64,000 nt of DNA from positions 44,078 to 108,077 of the forward strand of contig JBKDOL010000053.1 of NCBI GenBank assembly GCA_046343015.1. Direction: 5' to 3'. This DNA is from BJ22 sp021298375. Its GTDB lineage: Bacteria > Planctomycetota > Planctomycetia > Pirellulales > Pirellulaceae. Under the pieces are notes generated by a model that was given only the letters and a program-made list of their open reading frames with translations, was not told where the DNA came from and made no database searches. Numbering within the stretch: the stretch's first letter is position 1; every line of letters starts with the position of its first letter. The translations under genes and the position numbers were made by a program. Shown piece by piece: positions 15,758 through 23,752 of the stretch.

Positions 15758-18700
15758 ATGGACAAAATTCTCGAGCGAATTTGGGACTTCATTTCGCTTT
15801 TTTTCGGCGGTTTGGCGGTAGGCGTCAACCGTTTGATCACCGGCTTGTTTGGTTCTGCCAATGCCCGTTTTATTAAGCGGTTGCAGCCGAAAATCGATGC
15901 CGTCAATTCGCTGGAACCGAAATACCAGCAGTTTTCAGACGAGCAATTGCGCGGCGAAACGGCCCGTTTCCGCGAGCGATTGGCCAACGGCGAATCACTG
16001 GATGAGATTCTGATCGAGGCTTTTGCCGTCTGCCGCGAGGCTGGACGGCGGTATCTGGGGATGCGGCACTACGACACGCAGTTGATTGGCGGGATGGTGC
16101 TGCACAGCGGAGCCGTGGCTGAAATGGTCACGGGTGAAGGCAAGACATTGGTTGCAACCCTGCCGGCGTACCTGAATGCGCTGACCGGCAAGGGGGTCCA
16201 TGTGATCACGGTCAACGACTACCTCGCCCGCCGCGACATGGAATGGATGGCGCCGCTTTACATGGGGCTGGGGCTGACCGTTGGCGCGATCCAGTCAGAC
16301 ATGCAGGGGTCAGAAGGCAACCGGCGCCGTCAGGATGCCTATGCCTGTGACATCACCTACGGAACCAACAACGAGTTTGGTTTCGATTATCTCCGCGACA
16401 ATATGCGGCCGGCCTCGCGCGGCGATGATCGCTTTCCCAAGAATTTTCAGCAGGCACAGCGTCGCCTGCACTTTGCGATCATCGACGAGGTCGACAACAT
16501 TCTGATCGACGAAGCCCGGACGCCATTGATTATTTCAGGGCCGGCGCACGCTGACATTGCGCGTTACGCCGATTCCGATCGGATTGCCCGGCAGTTGGTC
16601 AAGGACACACATTATGTGGTCAATGAAAAGGACCACAACGTCACCCTGACGGACGAGGGGGTACGGCAAGCCGAAAAGCTGGCTGGCGTGGAAAGCTTTT
16701 ACACGCTCGGCAACATGGATTGGCCGCACATGATCGACAATGCGTTGAAGGCGCATCATCTCTACAAACTCGACGTGAATTATGTAATTAAGGAAGGCAA
16801 GATTGTCATCGTTGACGAGTTTACGGGCCGCTTGATGGAAGGACGTCAGTGGAGCGACGGGTTACATCAGGCTGTCGAGGCCAAGGAAGGGGTGCGGATC
16901 AAGGAAGAAACCCAGACGCTTGCCACGATTACTTTGCAGAATTATTTCAAGCTGTACGACAAGATCTGCGGTATGACCGGTACGGCGATGACCGAGGCCA
17001 ATGAGTTTGCCAAGATCTACAACCTTGAGGTGGTTGCGATTCCGACCAACCGCAGCATGCAGCGGATTCAGCACCCGGACGTGATTTACGCCACAGAGAA
17101 GTTCAAGTGGCGGGCGGTGGCCGACGAAGTCGAGGCCTACAACAAGTGGGATCTGGTCCGCCTGAAAACTGGCGAGATTTACACTGGAACGATCAAAAGT
17201 GAATCGGACAGCAAGGTGGTGCTCGCGTTGTCCGAGGATGGAGCCATTCAGGAATTCGAGCGGAACAAGCTGGAGTTGGTCCAGCGCCGCGGTCGGCCGA
17301 TTCTGGTCGGTACCGTCTCGATCGAGAAGAGCGAGTTGCTTTCGTCGATGCTTGAGCGGAGAGGCATTGAGCATCAGGTTTTGAACGCGAAAAACCATAA
17401 GCGGGAAGCGGAGATCATCGCCCAGGCTGGACGTCGCGGGGCGGTTACGATTGCGACAAACATGGCTGGCCGCGGTACCGACATCATTCTGGGCGGCAAT
17501 CCCGAGACGATGGCATGGGCCATGCTGCAGGACAAGTATGAAACGCGGCTCGATGTGCCGCATGAGGAATGGACCGGCCTCGTTCAGCAGATTGAGCAAA
17601 AGCACCAGATGAAGCCGGAAGGGGAGTTGGTCAAGCAACTCGGCGGGCTGCATGTGATTGGCACTGAGCGGCATGAGTCGCGGCGAATTGACCTGCAGCT
17701 GCGCGGACGATGCGGTCGGCAAGGCGACCCGGGCAGCAGCCGCTTTTACCTCTCCTTCGATGACGACCTGATTCGCGTATTCGCCGGTCCCGTGATGCGG
17801 CGAATCATGGAGATGGGTGGCTTCAAGGATGATGTGCCGATCGAGAGCCGGATGGTCTCGCGGCGGATCGATGGCGCCCAGAAGAAGCGTGAGGAATTCA
17901 ATTTCGAAATCCGCAAGAACCTGCTCGAGTACGATGAGGTGATGGACGAGCAGCGGAAGCGGATTTACGGCTTCCGACAGAAGATTCTCGATGGCGCGAG
18001 CTGCCGGGAGATCATTCTCGACATGGTGCGCGACCAGGTCGACAGCAATCTGAAGAGTTTTCTCAGTCCCGACTTTGGCTGCGAATCGTTCGCTTCCTTT
18101 GCCGGCAGCAAACTTGGCTGTGAGTTGGAGCCGAGAAGCTTCCGCAGGCTCAATTTTGATGAAGCCGACAAGATTGCCCATGAGGATGCGTTCGGTGCTG
18201 CCGAGACGGAGATCCTGGGCAAGGTTGAGGAAAACCTGCCGTTAACGGAGGACCAGGCGGAGTGGAATTGGGGCGCGTTGGCCAATTTTGCCAATCTCCG
18301 CTGGCAAATCGGAGTCCGCGACTCCGAACTCAAAAAGGTCGGTCGCGACCGCGTGGACGAGTATCTGTTGGAGAAGGCTCGCGAAGCAATTCGCAAGGTC
18401 CAACTCGACGAAGCTGCCGTCATGCTTCAGCCCGATTTCGGAATTCGCACCGCCTTGGCTTGGGCTCGGTCCAAGTTTGCCCTGGAACTTGCTCCCTCGG
18501 ATTTCTCGCCAGAGATGTCCGGCGAGGAGGTTCGCCGTATCGTGACCGAAGCGGCCCTTCGCCGATATGACGAAAAAGAAGCCGAGTTTCCGGTAATGGC
18601 CGGGTTTTACCGGTTTGATCTCTCGACGCCGTCCAGCCCGAAACTCGATCGGGAAGGGTTGGCGCGTTGGGCCAGCCAGCGCTTTGACGCTGATTTTTCA

Positions 18701-19456
18701 GTCGAACACTTCAATCAAATCCAGCGGGACGAAATTCGGCAGTTGCTGGTGGAAACCAGTCGTCGCAAGCAGGCCGCGGCGCAGGATACGTTGGTTACGC
18801 TCGGCGATAAACTGGACAGCCTGGCTCGCAGCGGTGAGGTCCCATTAAAGGGGGGCAACGGCGCCGCCGGTGATTTGCGCGGCTGGTTCCGGGACACTCT
18901 CCGGACCGACCTGCCACTGGAACGGGTCGAGAATCTGGAGGCGAGCGAACTTCGGGAGCAACTGGAAGCTCTGGTCGAGGACCATTACCACCCCGAAATT
19001 CGGCGGATGGAGCGAATGGTGCTGCTGGATGTCGTCGATTCCGCTTGGAAGGACCACCTGTTGGCGATGGATTACCTCCGCAGTGCCGTTGGGCATCGCG
19101 GCATGGCAGCGCTGGACCCCAAGGTTGAATACAAGCGCGAAGGGATGCGGATGTTCGAGTCCCTCTGGCAGTCGATTAACGAACGGGTCACCGACTTGGT
19201 CTTCCGAATGGAATTGATCAACGAAGGAGCCGTGCGCGAGACCTTTGTGGAGACCAAGGCGATCCATGCGGCTGCTCCGGAGGTACAAGCCGTGGGTGAC
19301 TTTGCCGAGACGCAGCAGGAGGCGATTAACCAGTCCGGTAGCGCCCCAGCGGTCACGGAGACCATTCGCAACCGCGGAGAGAAGGTCGGAAGGAATGATC
19401 CCTGTCCCTGCGGCAGCGGGAAAAAGTACAAGTCTTGCTGTATGCGAGGTGCTTGA
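15758..19456 (+). CDS. secA: preprotein translocase ATPase SecA, enlarged
   Basis: 1232 residues, against about 900 in E. coli. Core motifs are Walker A in VTGEGKTLVATL (about 122-133), DEVD near 241, the helicase segment NMAGRGTDIILGG, GTERHESRRIDLQLRGR and, at the end, the zinc-binding SEC-C motif CPCGSGKKYKSCC (about 1213-1225). Two additions stand out. Residues about 460-510, between EVEAYN and GRPILVGT, are an inserted small beta-barrel-like segment. From about 776 to 1005, four degenerate repeats of about 40 residues enlarge the helical wing/scaffold region. SecA drives Sec-dependent protein export, consistent with the many exported proteins here. The waaA gene starts 75 bp downstream. 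Confidence 0.97.
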   Translation: MDKILERIWDFISLFFGGLAVGVNRLITGLFGSANARFIKRLQPKIDAVNSLEPKYQQFSDEQLRGETARFRERLANGESLDEILIEAFAVCREAGRRYLGMRHYDTQLIGGMVLHSGAVAEMVTGEGKTLVATLPAYLNALTGKGVHVITVNDYLARRDMEWMAPLYMGLGLTVGAIQSDMQGSEGNRRRQDAYACDITYGTNNEFGFDYLRDNMRPASRGDDRFPKNFQQAQRRLHFAIIDEVDNILIDEARTPLIISGPAHADIARYADSDRIARQLVKDTHYVVNEKDHNVTLTDEGVRQAEKLAGVESFYTLGNMDWPHMIDNALKAHHLYKLDVNYVIKEGKIVIVDEFTGRLMEGRQWSDGLHQAVEAKEGVRIKEETQTLATITLQNYFKLYDKICGMTGTAMTEANEFAKIYNLEVVAIPTNRSMQRIQHPDVIYATEKFKWRAVADEVEAYNKWDLVRLKTGEIYTGTIKSESDSKVVLALSEDGAIQEFERNKLELVQRRGRPILVGTVSIEKSELLSSMLERRGIEHQVLNAKNHKREAEIIAQAGRRGAVTIATNMAGRGTDIILGGNPETMAWAMLQDKYETRLDVPHEEWTGLVQQIEQKHQMKPEGELVKQLGGLHVIGTERHESRRIDLQLRGRCGRQGDPGSSRFYLSFDDDLIRVFAGPVMRRIMEMGGFKDDVPIESRMVSRRIDGAQKKREEFNFEIRKNLLEYDEVMDEQRKRIYGFRQKILDGASCREIILDMVRDQVDSNLKSFLSPDFGCESFASFAGSKLGCELEPRSFRRLNFDEADKIAHEDAFGAAETEILGKVEENLPLTEDQAEWNWGALANFANLRWQIGVRDSELKKVGRDRVDEYLLEKAREAIRKVQLDEAAVMLQPDFGIRTALAWARSKFALELAPSDFSPEMSGEEVRRIVTEAALRRYDEKEAEFPVMAGFYRFDLSTPSSPKLDREGLARWASQRFDADFSVEHFNQIQRDEIRQLLVETSRRKQAAAQDTLVTLGDKLDSLARSGEVPLKGGNGAAGDLRGWFRDTLRTDLPLERVENLEASELREQLEALVEDHYHPEIRRMERMVLLDVVDSAWKDHLLAMDYLRSAVGHRGMAALDPKVEYKREGMRMFESLWQSINERVTDLVFRMELINEGAVRETFVETKAIHAAAPEVQAVGDFAETQQEAINQSGSAPAVTETIRNRGEKVGRNDPCPCGSGKKYKSCCMRGA

Positions 19457-19530
19457 AAGGCCTCACTGGTCTGGCCGGGGCGGCACGTTTCGTCGTGCAG
19501 GGAACCGTCCCCCAAGGGAAAAGGACTTCC

Positions 19531-20850
19531 ATGGCTTGGGCTCTGAATTGTCTCTATCTGATCGCCTGGACCGCAGCCTCGCCCTGGCTGCTCTGGCGGC
19601 GCCTCCGCTGGGGGAAAAACCGCCGCGGTTGGGTCCAGAAATGGTGCGGACTCGGGACAGTTCCCGCAGCGCAGGCGCCTCGTGTCTGGCTGCATGCCGT
19701 GAGCGTGGGGGAAGTAAACCTGCTCGCGCCGATCATGGCCGAATTGACCCGGCGCGGAGAGTTTGAGTTCGCCATCTCGACCACCACCGAAACCGGCTTT
19801 GAGCTCGCCCGTCAAAAGTACCCCCAGCACCTGGTCTTCTTCTGCCCGTTTGATTTTTCCTGGGCGATCCGGCGCACGCTGGAGAATCTCCAGCCCAAAC
19901 TGATTGTGCTCGCCGAACTGGAGCTCTGGCCCAACTGGACCAGGCTGGCCAAGCAGGCTCGGGTTCCCCTCGTGGTGGTCAACGGACGCTTGAGTGCCAA
20001 GAGCTTTGCGGGTTACCGGCGGTGGCGACCGATAGTATCGGGAATCTTTGGCCGCTTGGATTTGGTCCTGGCCCAATCGGTCGAATATGCCGAGCGATTT
20101 ATCGCCTTGGGGACTCCTGCGGATCGGGTCAAGGTCACGGGCAATGTCAAGTTTGATAACGTGGACCCCGAGCGAGGACGAGCGCAGGCTGTCGGGTTCG
20201 CGACTCAACTTCAGCTGCTCCCCGGACAACCGCTACTGGTTGGAGGAAGCACGCAGCCTGAGGAAGAGCTGATGCTGCTGGCGGCCTTCGGGAAGTTGCG
20301 GGTCGAGTTTCCCGACTTGAAGTTGGTACTCGTTCCTCGGCATCCGGAAAAGGTCTCGATTCTGGAAGCCGCGCTGCGGGCTTCGCCATGGAGTTATCGC
20401 TTCAGGAGCGGTCGCACTCACCGCGGGGGAGACGCCTCTGTTGACGTGATGGTGGTCGACGTGATTGGCGAACTCGCGGCCTGGTGGACGCTCGCCTCGG
20501 TAGCGTATGTCGGCGGTAGCCTCGGTTCCCGCGGCGGTCAGAATATGATCGAGCCTGCAGCCTGCGGCAGTGTTGTTTGCTTTGGCCCCAATACACAAAA
20601 TTTCAAGGATGTCGTCGAACTGCTGTCAGGCAGCGACGCGGCTACGGTCATCTCCTGTGAGGCCGATTTGGTCTCCCTGACGAGTCGGGCACTGTGCGAG
20701 CCGGAATGGGCTCGCGAACGGGGAACGCGGGCAGCCCAACTGGTCGCCAGCCATCGCGGCGCTGCCTCAACGACGGCGGAGTGCCTGCGGCAATTACTGC
20801 TTGAGCCGGAGGGCGTTTCGAATCCGAGTTCCCGGCAGCGGGCCGCTTGA
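19531..20850 (+). CDS. waaA: 3-deoxy-D-manno-octulosonic acid (Kdo) transferase
   Basis: 439 residues, near the usual 425. An N-terminal membrane anchor (ALNCLYLIAWTAASPWLLW) is followed by RVWLHAVSVGEVNL, ISTTTETGFELAR, LVFFCPFDFSWAIRR and ELELWPNWTR, then in the GT-B C-terminal half AYVGGSLGSRGGQNMIEPA and FGPNTQNFKD. WaaA adds Kdo to lipid A precursors on the inner membrane, so the organism should make an LPS core. The ATG at 19531 has AAAGGA upstream and gives the normal N-terminus; the frame stays open into the end of secA. It is probably co-transcribed with secA. Confidence 0.95.
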   Translation: MAWALNCLYLIAWTAASPWLLWRRLRWGKNRRGWVQKWCGLGTVPAAQAPRVWLHAVSVGEVNLLAPIMAELTRRGEFEFAISTTTETGFELARQKYPQHLVFFCPFDFSWAIRRTLENLQPKLIVLAELELWPNWTRLAKQARVPLVVVNGRLSAKSFAGYRRWRPIVSGIFGRLDLVLAQSVEYAERFIALGTPADRVKVTGNVKFDNVDPERGRAQAVGFATQLQLLPGQPLLVGGSTQPEEELMLLAAFGKLRVEFPDLKLVLVPRHPEKVSILEAALRASPWSYRFRSGRTHRGGDASVDVMVVDVIGELAAWWTLASVAYVGGSLGSRGGQNMIEPAACGSVVCFGPNTQNFKDVVELLSGSDAATVISCEADLVSLTSRALCEPEWARERGTRAAQLVASHRGAASTTAECLRQLLLEPEGVSNPSSRQRAA

Positions 20851-20873
20851 TCAGCGCATCGCTTGGTTGCAGT

Positions 20874-20903
20874 AGTGACCCGAACTGAAGTGACCCGAAC
20901 TGA
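20874..20903. repeat. 15-bp tandem duplication after waaA
   Basis: AGTGACCCGAACTGA occurs at 20874-20888 and 20889-20903, 23 bases past the waaA stop. A G-rich tract with two GGGCAGGGG sequences follows at 20929 and 20945. Confidence 0.9.
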
Positions 20904-20993
20904 CTGGCAGAGTAGGGGGGGGGGAAGAGGGCAGGGGAGTCAGAGGGCAGGGGGGCTCGAGCGTTCCGTGGGTTTCGGATGGGAGGGGAGAGG

Positions 20994-21440
20994 ATGCGAG
21001 CGGTCATCCAGCGTTGTCGTAAGGGAGCAGTCACGGTCGCCGGCGAACAGGTTGGGGCGATCGGGCGTGGCTTGGTAGTGCTGCTGGGAGTCGCCCAGGG
21101 TGATGTCGCTGAGGACTTGAGTTACTTGGTTGAGAAGATTATTGGCTTGCGAATCTTCGAGGACGAAGCTGGCAAGATGAACCTGTCGCTGGAAGATGTG
21201 CAGGGAGAGCTTTTGGTTGTCAGCCAATTCACTTTATTGGCCGATACGCGCAAGGGGCGGCGTCCAAGTTTTATCGATGCCGCTCCGCCGGAACTGGCAG
21301 AGCAGTTTTATCTTCAATTTGTTGAGCTCGCTCGGGCCAGGGGCATCGCAGTCGCCACCGGGCGCTTTCGCGCGGAGATGGTCGTCACTTTGGAAAACGA
21401 GGGGCCGGTGACGATTGTGATCGACAGCCGCCAGCGATAA
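20994..21440 (+). CDS. dtd: D-aminoacyl-tRNA deacylase
   Basis: 148 residues, the usual Dtd length. It begins MRAVIQRCRKGAVTV, followed by GLVVLLGVAQGD, YLVEKIIGLRIFED, the active-site SQFTLLADTRKGRRPSF and the C-terminal Gly-cisPro segment ENEGPVTIVID. The enzyme hydrolyses D-amino acids (and Gly) from tRNAs. GGAGGGGAGAGG lies directly before the ATG; an in-frame start five codons earlier is less likely because it would leave that site inside the gene. Confidence 0.96.
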   Translation: MRAVIQRCRKGAVTVAGEQVGAIGRGLVVLLGVAQGDVAEDLSYLVEKIIGLRIFEDEAGKMNLSLEDVQGELLVVSQFTLLADTRKGRRPSFIDAAPPELAEQFYLQFVELARARGIAVATGRFRAEMVVTLENEGPVTIVIDSRQR

Positions 21441-21506
21441 ACCGGAAGGTTGACCTCTGTTGCGGGGAAGCTCTCCGGAACCTTGTCTGGCGATTCCGAA
21501 ATTGTT

Positions 21507-22232
21507 TCAACGAGCTTGACGCGGGAGTTGCGCGGGCGGAGAGCCGGTCCAATTCCAGGTGGCCAGTCGATAGTTTACTGACTCTTGATTGAAGGGCTGC
21601 ATCAGCCGATGGTCGCCGATGGTCAGAGCGACGAGTGCAGTGAGTGTTCCCCAGGTAAACAGATTGGCCGTCCAGCGTTTGCCAGTCCATTTGAGTGCTG
21701 AGCCGAAAGACTTCTTGACCTTGATTTTTCGACCATTGAGATCGACGGAGTAGATTTCGTCGAGGACCAGGTGGGAGAGAAAGCCTAAGACTACGGCCCA
21801 GGCTTTAAAAGTCCGGATGCCGAACTCCGGTGAGAGCCCGATGAGGTAGGTGAACAGTCCGGCGATGATGGCTGCGGGAATGCTGTGCCACATCCCCCGA
21901 TGCTTGGTGAAGCGACGAAAGAGATTGCCGATCCCGAAGCGAATGACCACGTAGCACAGTCCGGCGAGGAAAACCATCATCTCGGGTGACCAGCCCAGTT
22001 GCAGGCAGCGAGGCAACATCAGCATCGGAATCAGGACGGACACAAAGCAGAGCATTTCGCGCTGGGGGACGCCCGAATCGCTGTCGAGATCGGGCAGCAT
22101 TCCGCCAATGCTGCAAAGAGTTCCGGCGACGAGACAGTGCGGCCCCGGGACTTCAAACACAGCCCAGGCTCCGGCGCCGTAGGCGACACCAAGCGCGGTG
22201 CTGGTTGCGATGTGAGTCCGGAAATCTGCCAT
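21507..22232 (-). CDS. membrane-bound metal-dependent hydrolase, YdjM/DUF457-like
   Basis: 241 residues with several membrane helices. The pattern MADFRTHIATSTALGVAYG, then GGMLPDLDSDSG, KHRGMWHSIPAA and SHLVLDEIYSVD matches the YdjM-type membrane proteins annotated as metal-dependent hydrolases: a His near the N-terminus, PDLD, HRG..H and a later His-Asp pair. The physiological substrate is unknown. The gene converges with dtd and diverges from the CvpA-like gene. Confidence 0.8.
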   Translation of the reverse strand: MADFRTHIATSTALGVAYGAGAWAVFEVPGPHCLVAGTLCSIGGMLPDLDSDSGVPQREMLCFVSVLIPMLMLPRCLQLGWSPEMMVFLAGLCYVVIRFGIGNLFRRFTKHRGMWHSIPAAIIAGLFTYLIGLSPEFGIRTFKAWAVVLGFLSHLVLDEIYSVDLNGRKIKVKKSFGSALKWTGKRWTANLFTWGTLTALVALTIGDHRLMQPFNQESVNYRLATWNWTGSPPAQLPRQAR

Positions 22233-22384
22233 GAGGGCTGGAGGGGTGCGCGGAGCTGCGGACGCGTGAGGAGTGAGAGTGGCTGCTGAAGGACCTTTTC
22301 GCGGGAGCGAGAGCCGCCCCAGCGTGAAGGTAATAGGTGATCACTGCTTCCGGCACCAGTCCACTCCGCCCACCGCCAGCAGCA

Positions 22385-22415
22385 GGGCAGCTAGCAGCCG
22401 AACTGCTAGCTGCCC
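22385..22415. promoter_or_regulatory. 13-bp perfect inverted repeat between divergent genes
   Basis: GGGCAGCTAGCAG at 22385-22397 pairs without mismatch with CTGCTAGCTGCCC at 22403-22415 around the loop CCGAA. No T-run follows on either side, so it is not a typical terminator. It lies 153 bp upstream of the YdjM-like start and 180 bp upstream of the CvpA-like start, where an operator could sit. Confidence 0.6.
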
Positions 22416-22441
22416 CCCTGCTCCGGCGAGTTCGCCCAGCC

Positions 22442-22486
22442 GGTTCCCCTTCGGCAAGTTCCCCTTGGACAAGTTCCCCTTGAGTT
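22442..22486. repeat. degenerate 15-bp tandem repeat, three copies
   Basis: Units GGTTCCCCTTCGGCA, AGTTCCCCTTGGACA and AGTTCCCCTTGAGTT follow each other at 22442-22456, 22457-22471 and 22472-22486. They lie in the divergent gap 22233-22594. Confidence 0.8.
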
Positions 22487-22594
22487 GGGGCTGGCAATTC
22501 GGCTATGAACACAAGGCACGCCGCGAGGTTGACTGCGCCGGGCCGATTTGCCCAGAGGCGTCGCGGAGGTTTTGCCGGAAAGGGAACGGATTGC

Positions 22595-23365
22595 ATGTCC
22601 TTCTATGACATTTTGATGTTTGTTGTCTTCGCGGGCGCGATCCTGTTTGGTCTTTGGAAGGGGTTAGCTTGGCAGATCGCGTCGCTGGCCGCGATCTTCA
22701 TCAGCTACGTTGTCGCGATGCAGTTTCGCGGTCAGGTTGCGGATTTGATTCAGGCTCCTGCTCCCTGGAACATGTTCGGCGCGATGTTGTTGCTCTATCT
22801 CGGGACCAGTTTTGCCATTTGGATTGCCTTTGGGTACATCCGGAGGACGATTGAGCGGTTTCATCTCAAAGAGTTCGACCGCCAGGCTGGGGCCTTGTTG
22901 GGAGCAATCAAAGGAGCGTTGCTTTGCATGGTGATTACCATGTTTGCGGTAACGGTTGCCGATGAGCGGGTCCGGTCGGCCGTTGTGACCAGCAAGAGCG
23001 GGAACTTTTTGGCCCGTTCGATCAATCAGCTTTCCGCGGTCGTCCCGAAAGAGTTGCACGAGGTGCTCGACCCGCTGCTGAACCAGTTCAACCAGAAAGT
23101 GAGTCAACCGCCCACGGTACCGGTATCGACGGAATCGGGGGGGGGAGCCATCGCCGGCCAGAATGGAGGCGGCTGGAATCCCTGGGGGGCGTCAGCCGGC
23201 CAACCGCCGGCTGCCGGACCAGGAACCGGGGGGGCTGGCGGGCAGGGCGGGGGCGGTCTCTGGGACTGGAACTTGCCGCGGAACCCGGAGGAGATTCGGG
23301 GTGCGTTTGGCTTGCCGCGGAGGAGCGCTGAGCAGGGTTCCGGGGGGAGCAACCAGCCGCGCTAG
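22595..23365 (+). CDS. CvpA-like membrane protein with Gly/Pro-rich tail
   Basis: 256 residues. The first part (MSFYDILMFVVFAGAILFGL, KGLAWQIASLAAIFISYVVA, then a pair of helices, then FDRQAGALLGAIKGALLCMVI) has the CvpA pattern of four membrane helices with the conserved G..KG. E. coli CvpA is tied to colicin V production and envelope homeostasis; the exact role is unknown. From about residue 175 the protein is a Gly/Pro/Gln-rich, probably disordered tail. The start at 22595 fits the family and has GGAAAGGGAA upstream; an in-frame ATG 30 codons earlier would add a basic, non-conserved stretch. Confidence 0.82.
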   Translation: MSFYDILMFVVFAGAILFGLWKGLAWQIASLAAIFISYVVAMQFRGQVADLIQAPAPWNMFGAMLLLYLGTSFAIWIAFGYIRRTIERFHLKEFDRQAGALLGAIKGALLCMVITMFAVTVADERVRSAVVTSKSGNFLARSINQLSAVVPKELHEVLDPLLNQFNQKVSQPPTVPVSTESGGGAIAGQNGGGWNPWGASAGQPPAAGPGTGGAGGQGGGGLWDWNLPRNPEEIRGAFGLPRRSAEQGSGGSNQPR

Positions 23366-23529
23366 GAGTGGCCGACGGGCAGGTGCTTGGCGGGCGGGAT
23401 GCCGGCCTGAGTTTGGCTGTTGGTCGCCGCTGTCCGGCGGAGGCTTATCTGGCGGTCCGCGAGCGCGAGAGTGCAGTGCGGCTGCGGATGGTCCGGAACT
23501 GCGGAATGCCTGCAAAATGCAGGGGCCTA

Positions 23530-23557
23530 ACCGAACATAAGAAACATTATCGGACGT
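23530..23557 (-). other. dif-like XerC/XerD recombination site
   Basis: A 28-bp site with 11-6-11 architecture: inner arm halves AACATAA and TTATCGG flank the spacer GAAACA. Read on the minus strand, the XerD-side arm starts TTATGTT, identical over seven bases to E. coli dif, and the XerC-side arm ends in ATAA, as in dif. It lies in the 376-bp gene-free gap 23366-23741 between convergent genes. GGGNAGGG octamers left of it are all on plus (851, 1743, 8712, 14546, 18651, 20929, 20945, 23240). Right of it they are on minus (26976, 28353, 35642, 40541, 53937, 62898) except one plus at 43174. They therefore point to this site. No xerC or xerD gene is in the window. The call is an inference from motif and context. 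Confidence 0.6.
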
Positions 23558-23708
23558 TGGGGAGATCCCTGAAAACGGCCCTTTCCGGCTGACTCAAGAC
23601 ACCTGCACCGCAAGTGATTTCGACAGTGAGTGCGACGTGCGGGTGCCACAAACGGGTGCCTCAAGCGACAAGGCAGCTGCTGAGCGAACTGGCATCCGTT
23701 GCTTGCCT

Positions 23709-23752
23709 CGGCCACCGCCTCAGGTAATCGCGGCCACCGCCTCAGGCAATCG
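23709..23752. repeat. 22-bp tandem duplication covering the accA stop codon
   Basis: A 22-bp unit beginning CGGCCACCGCCTCAGG occurs at 23709-23730 and 23731-23752 with a single difference. The second copy contains the stop codon and last codons of accA, which ends at 23742. Confidence 0.9.

Noticed and set aside
16862..18181. 439-codon minus-strand frame opposite secA
   Set aside because: Antisense shadow; no motif or start signal.
23690..23710. Sigma-54-like element TGGCATCCGTTGC
   Set aside because: The distance between GG and GC is two bases too short for a -24/-12 promoter, and it lies in a convergent gap.
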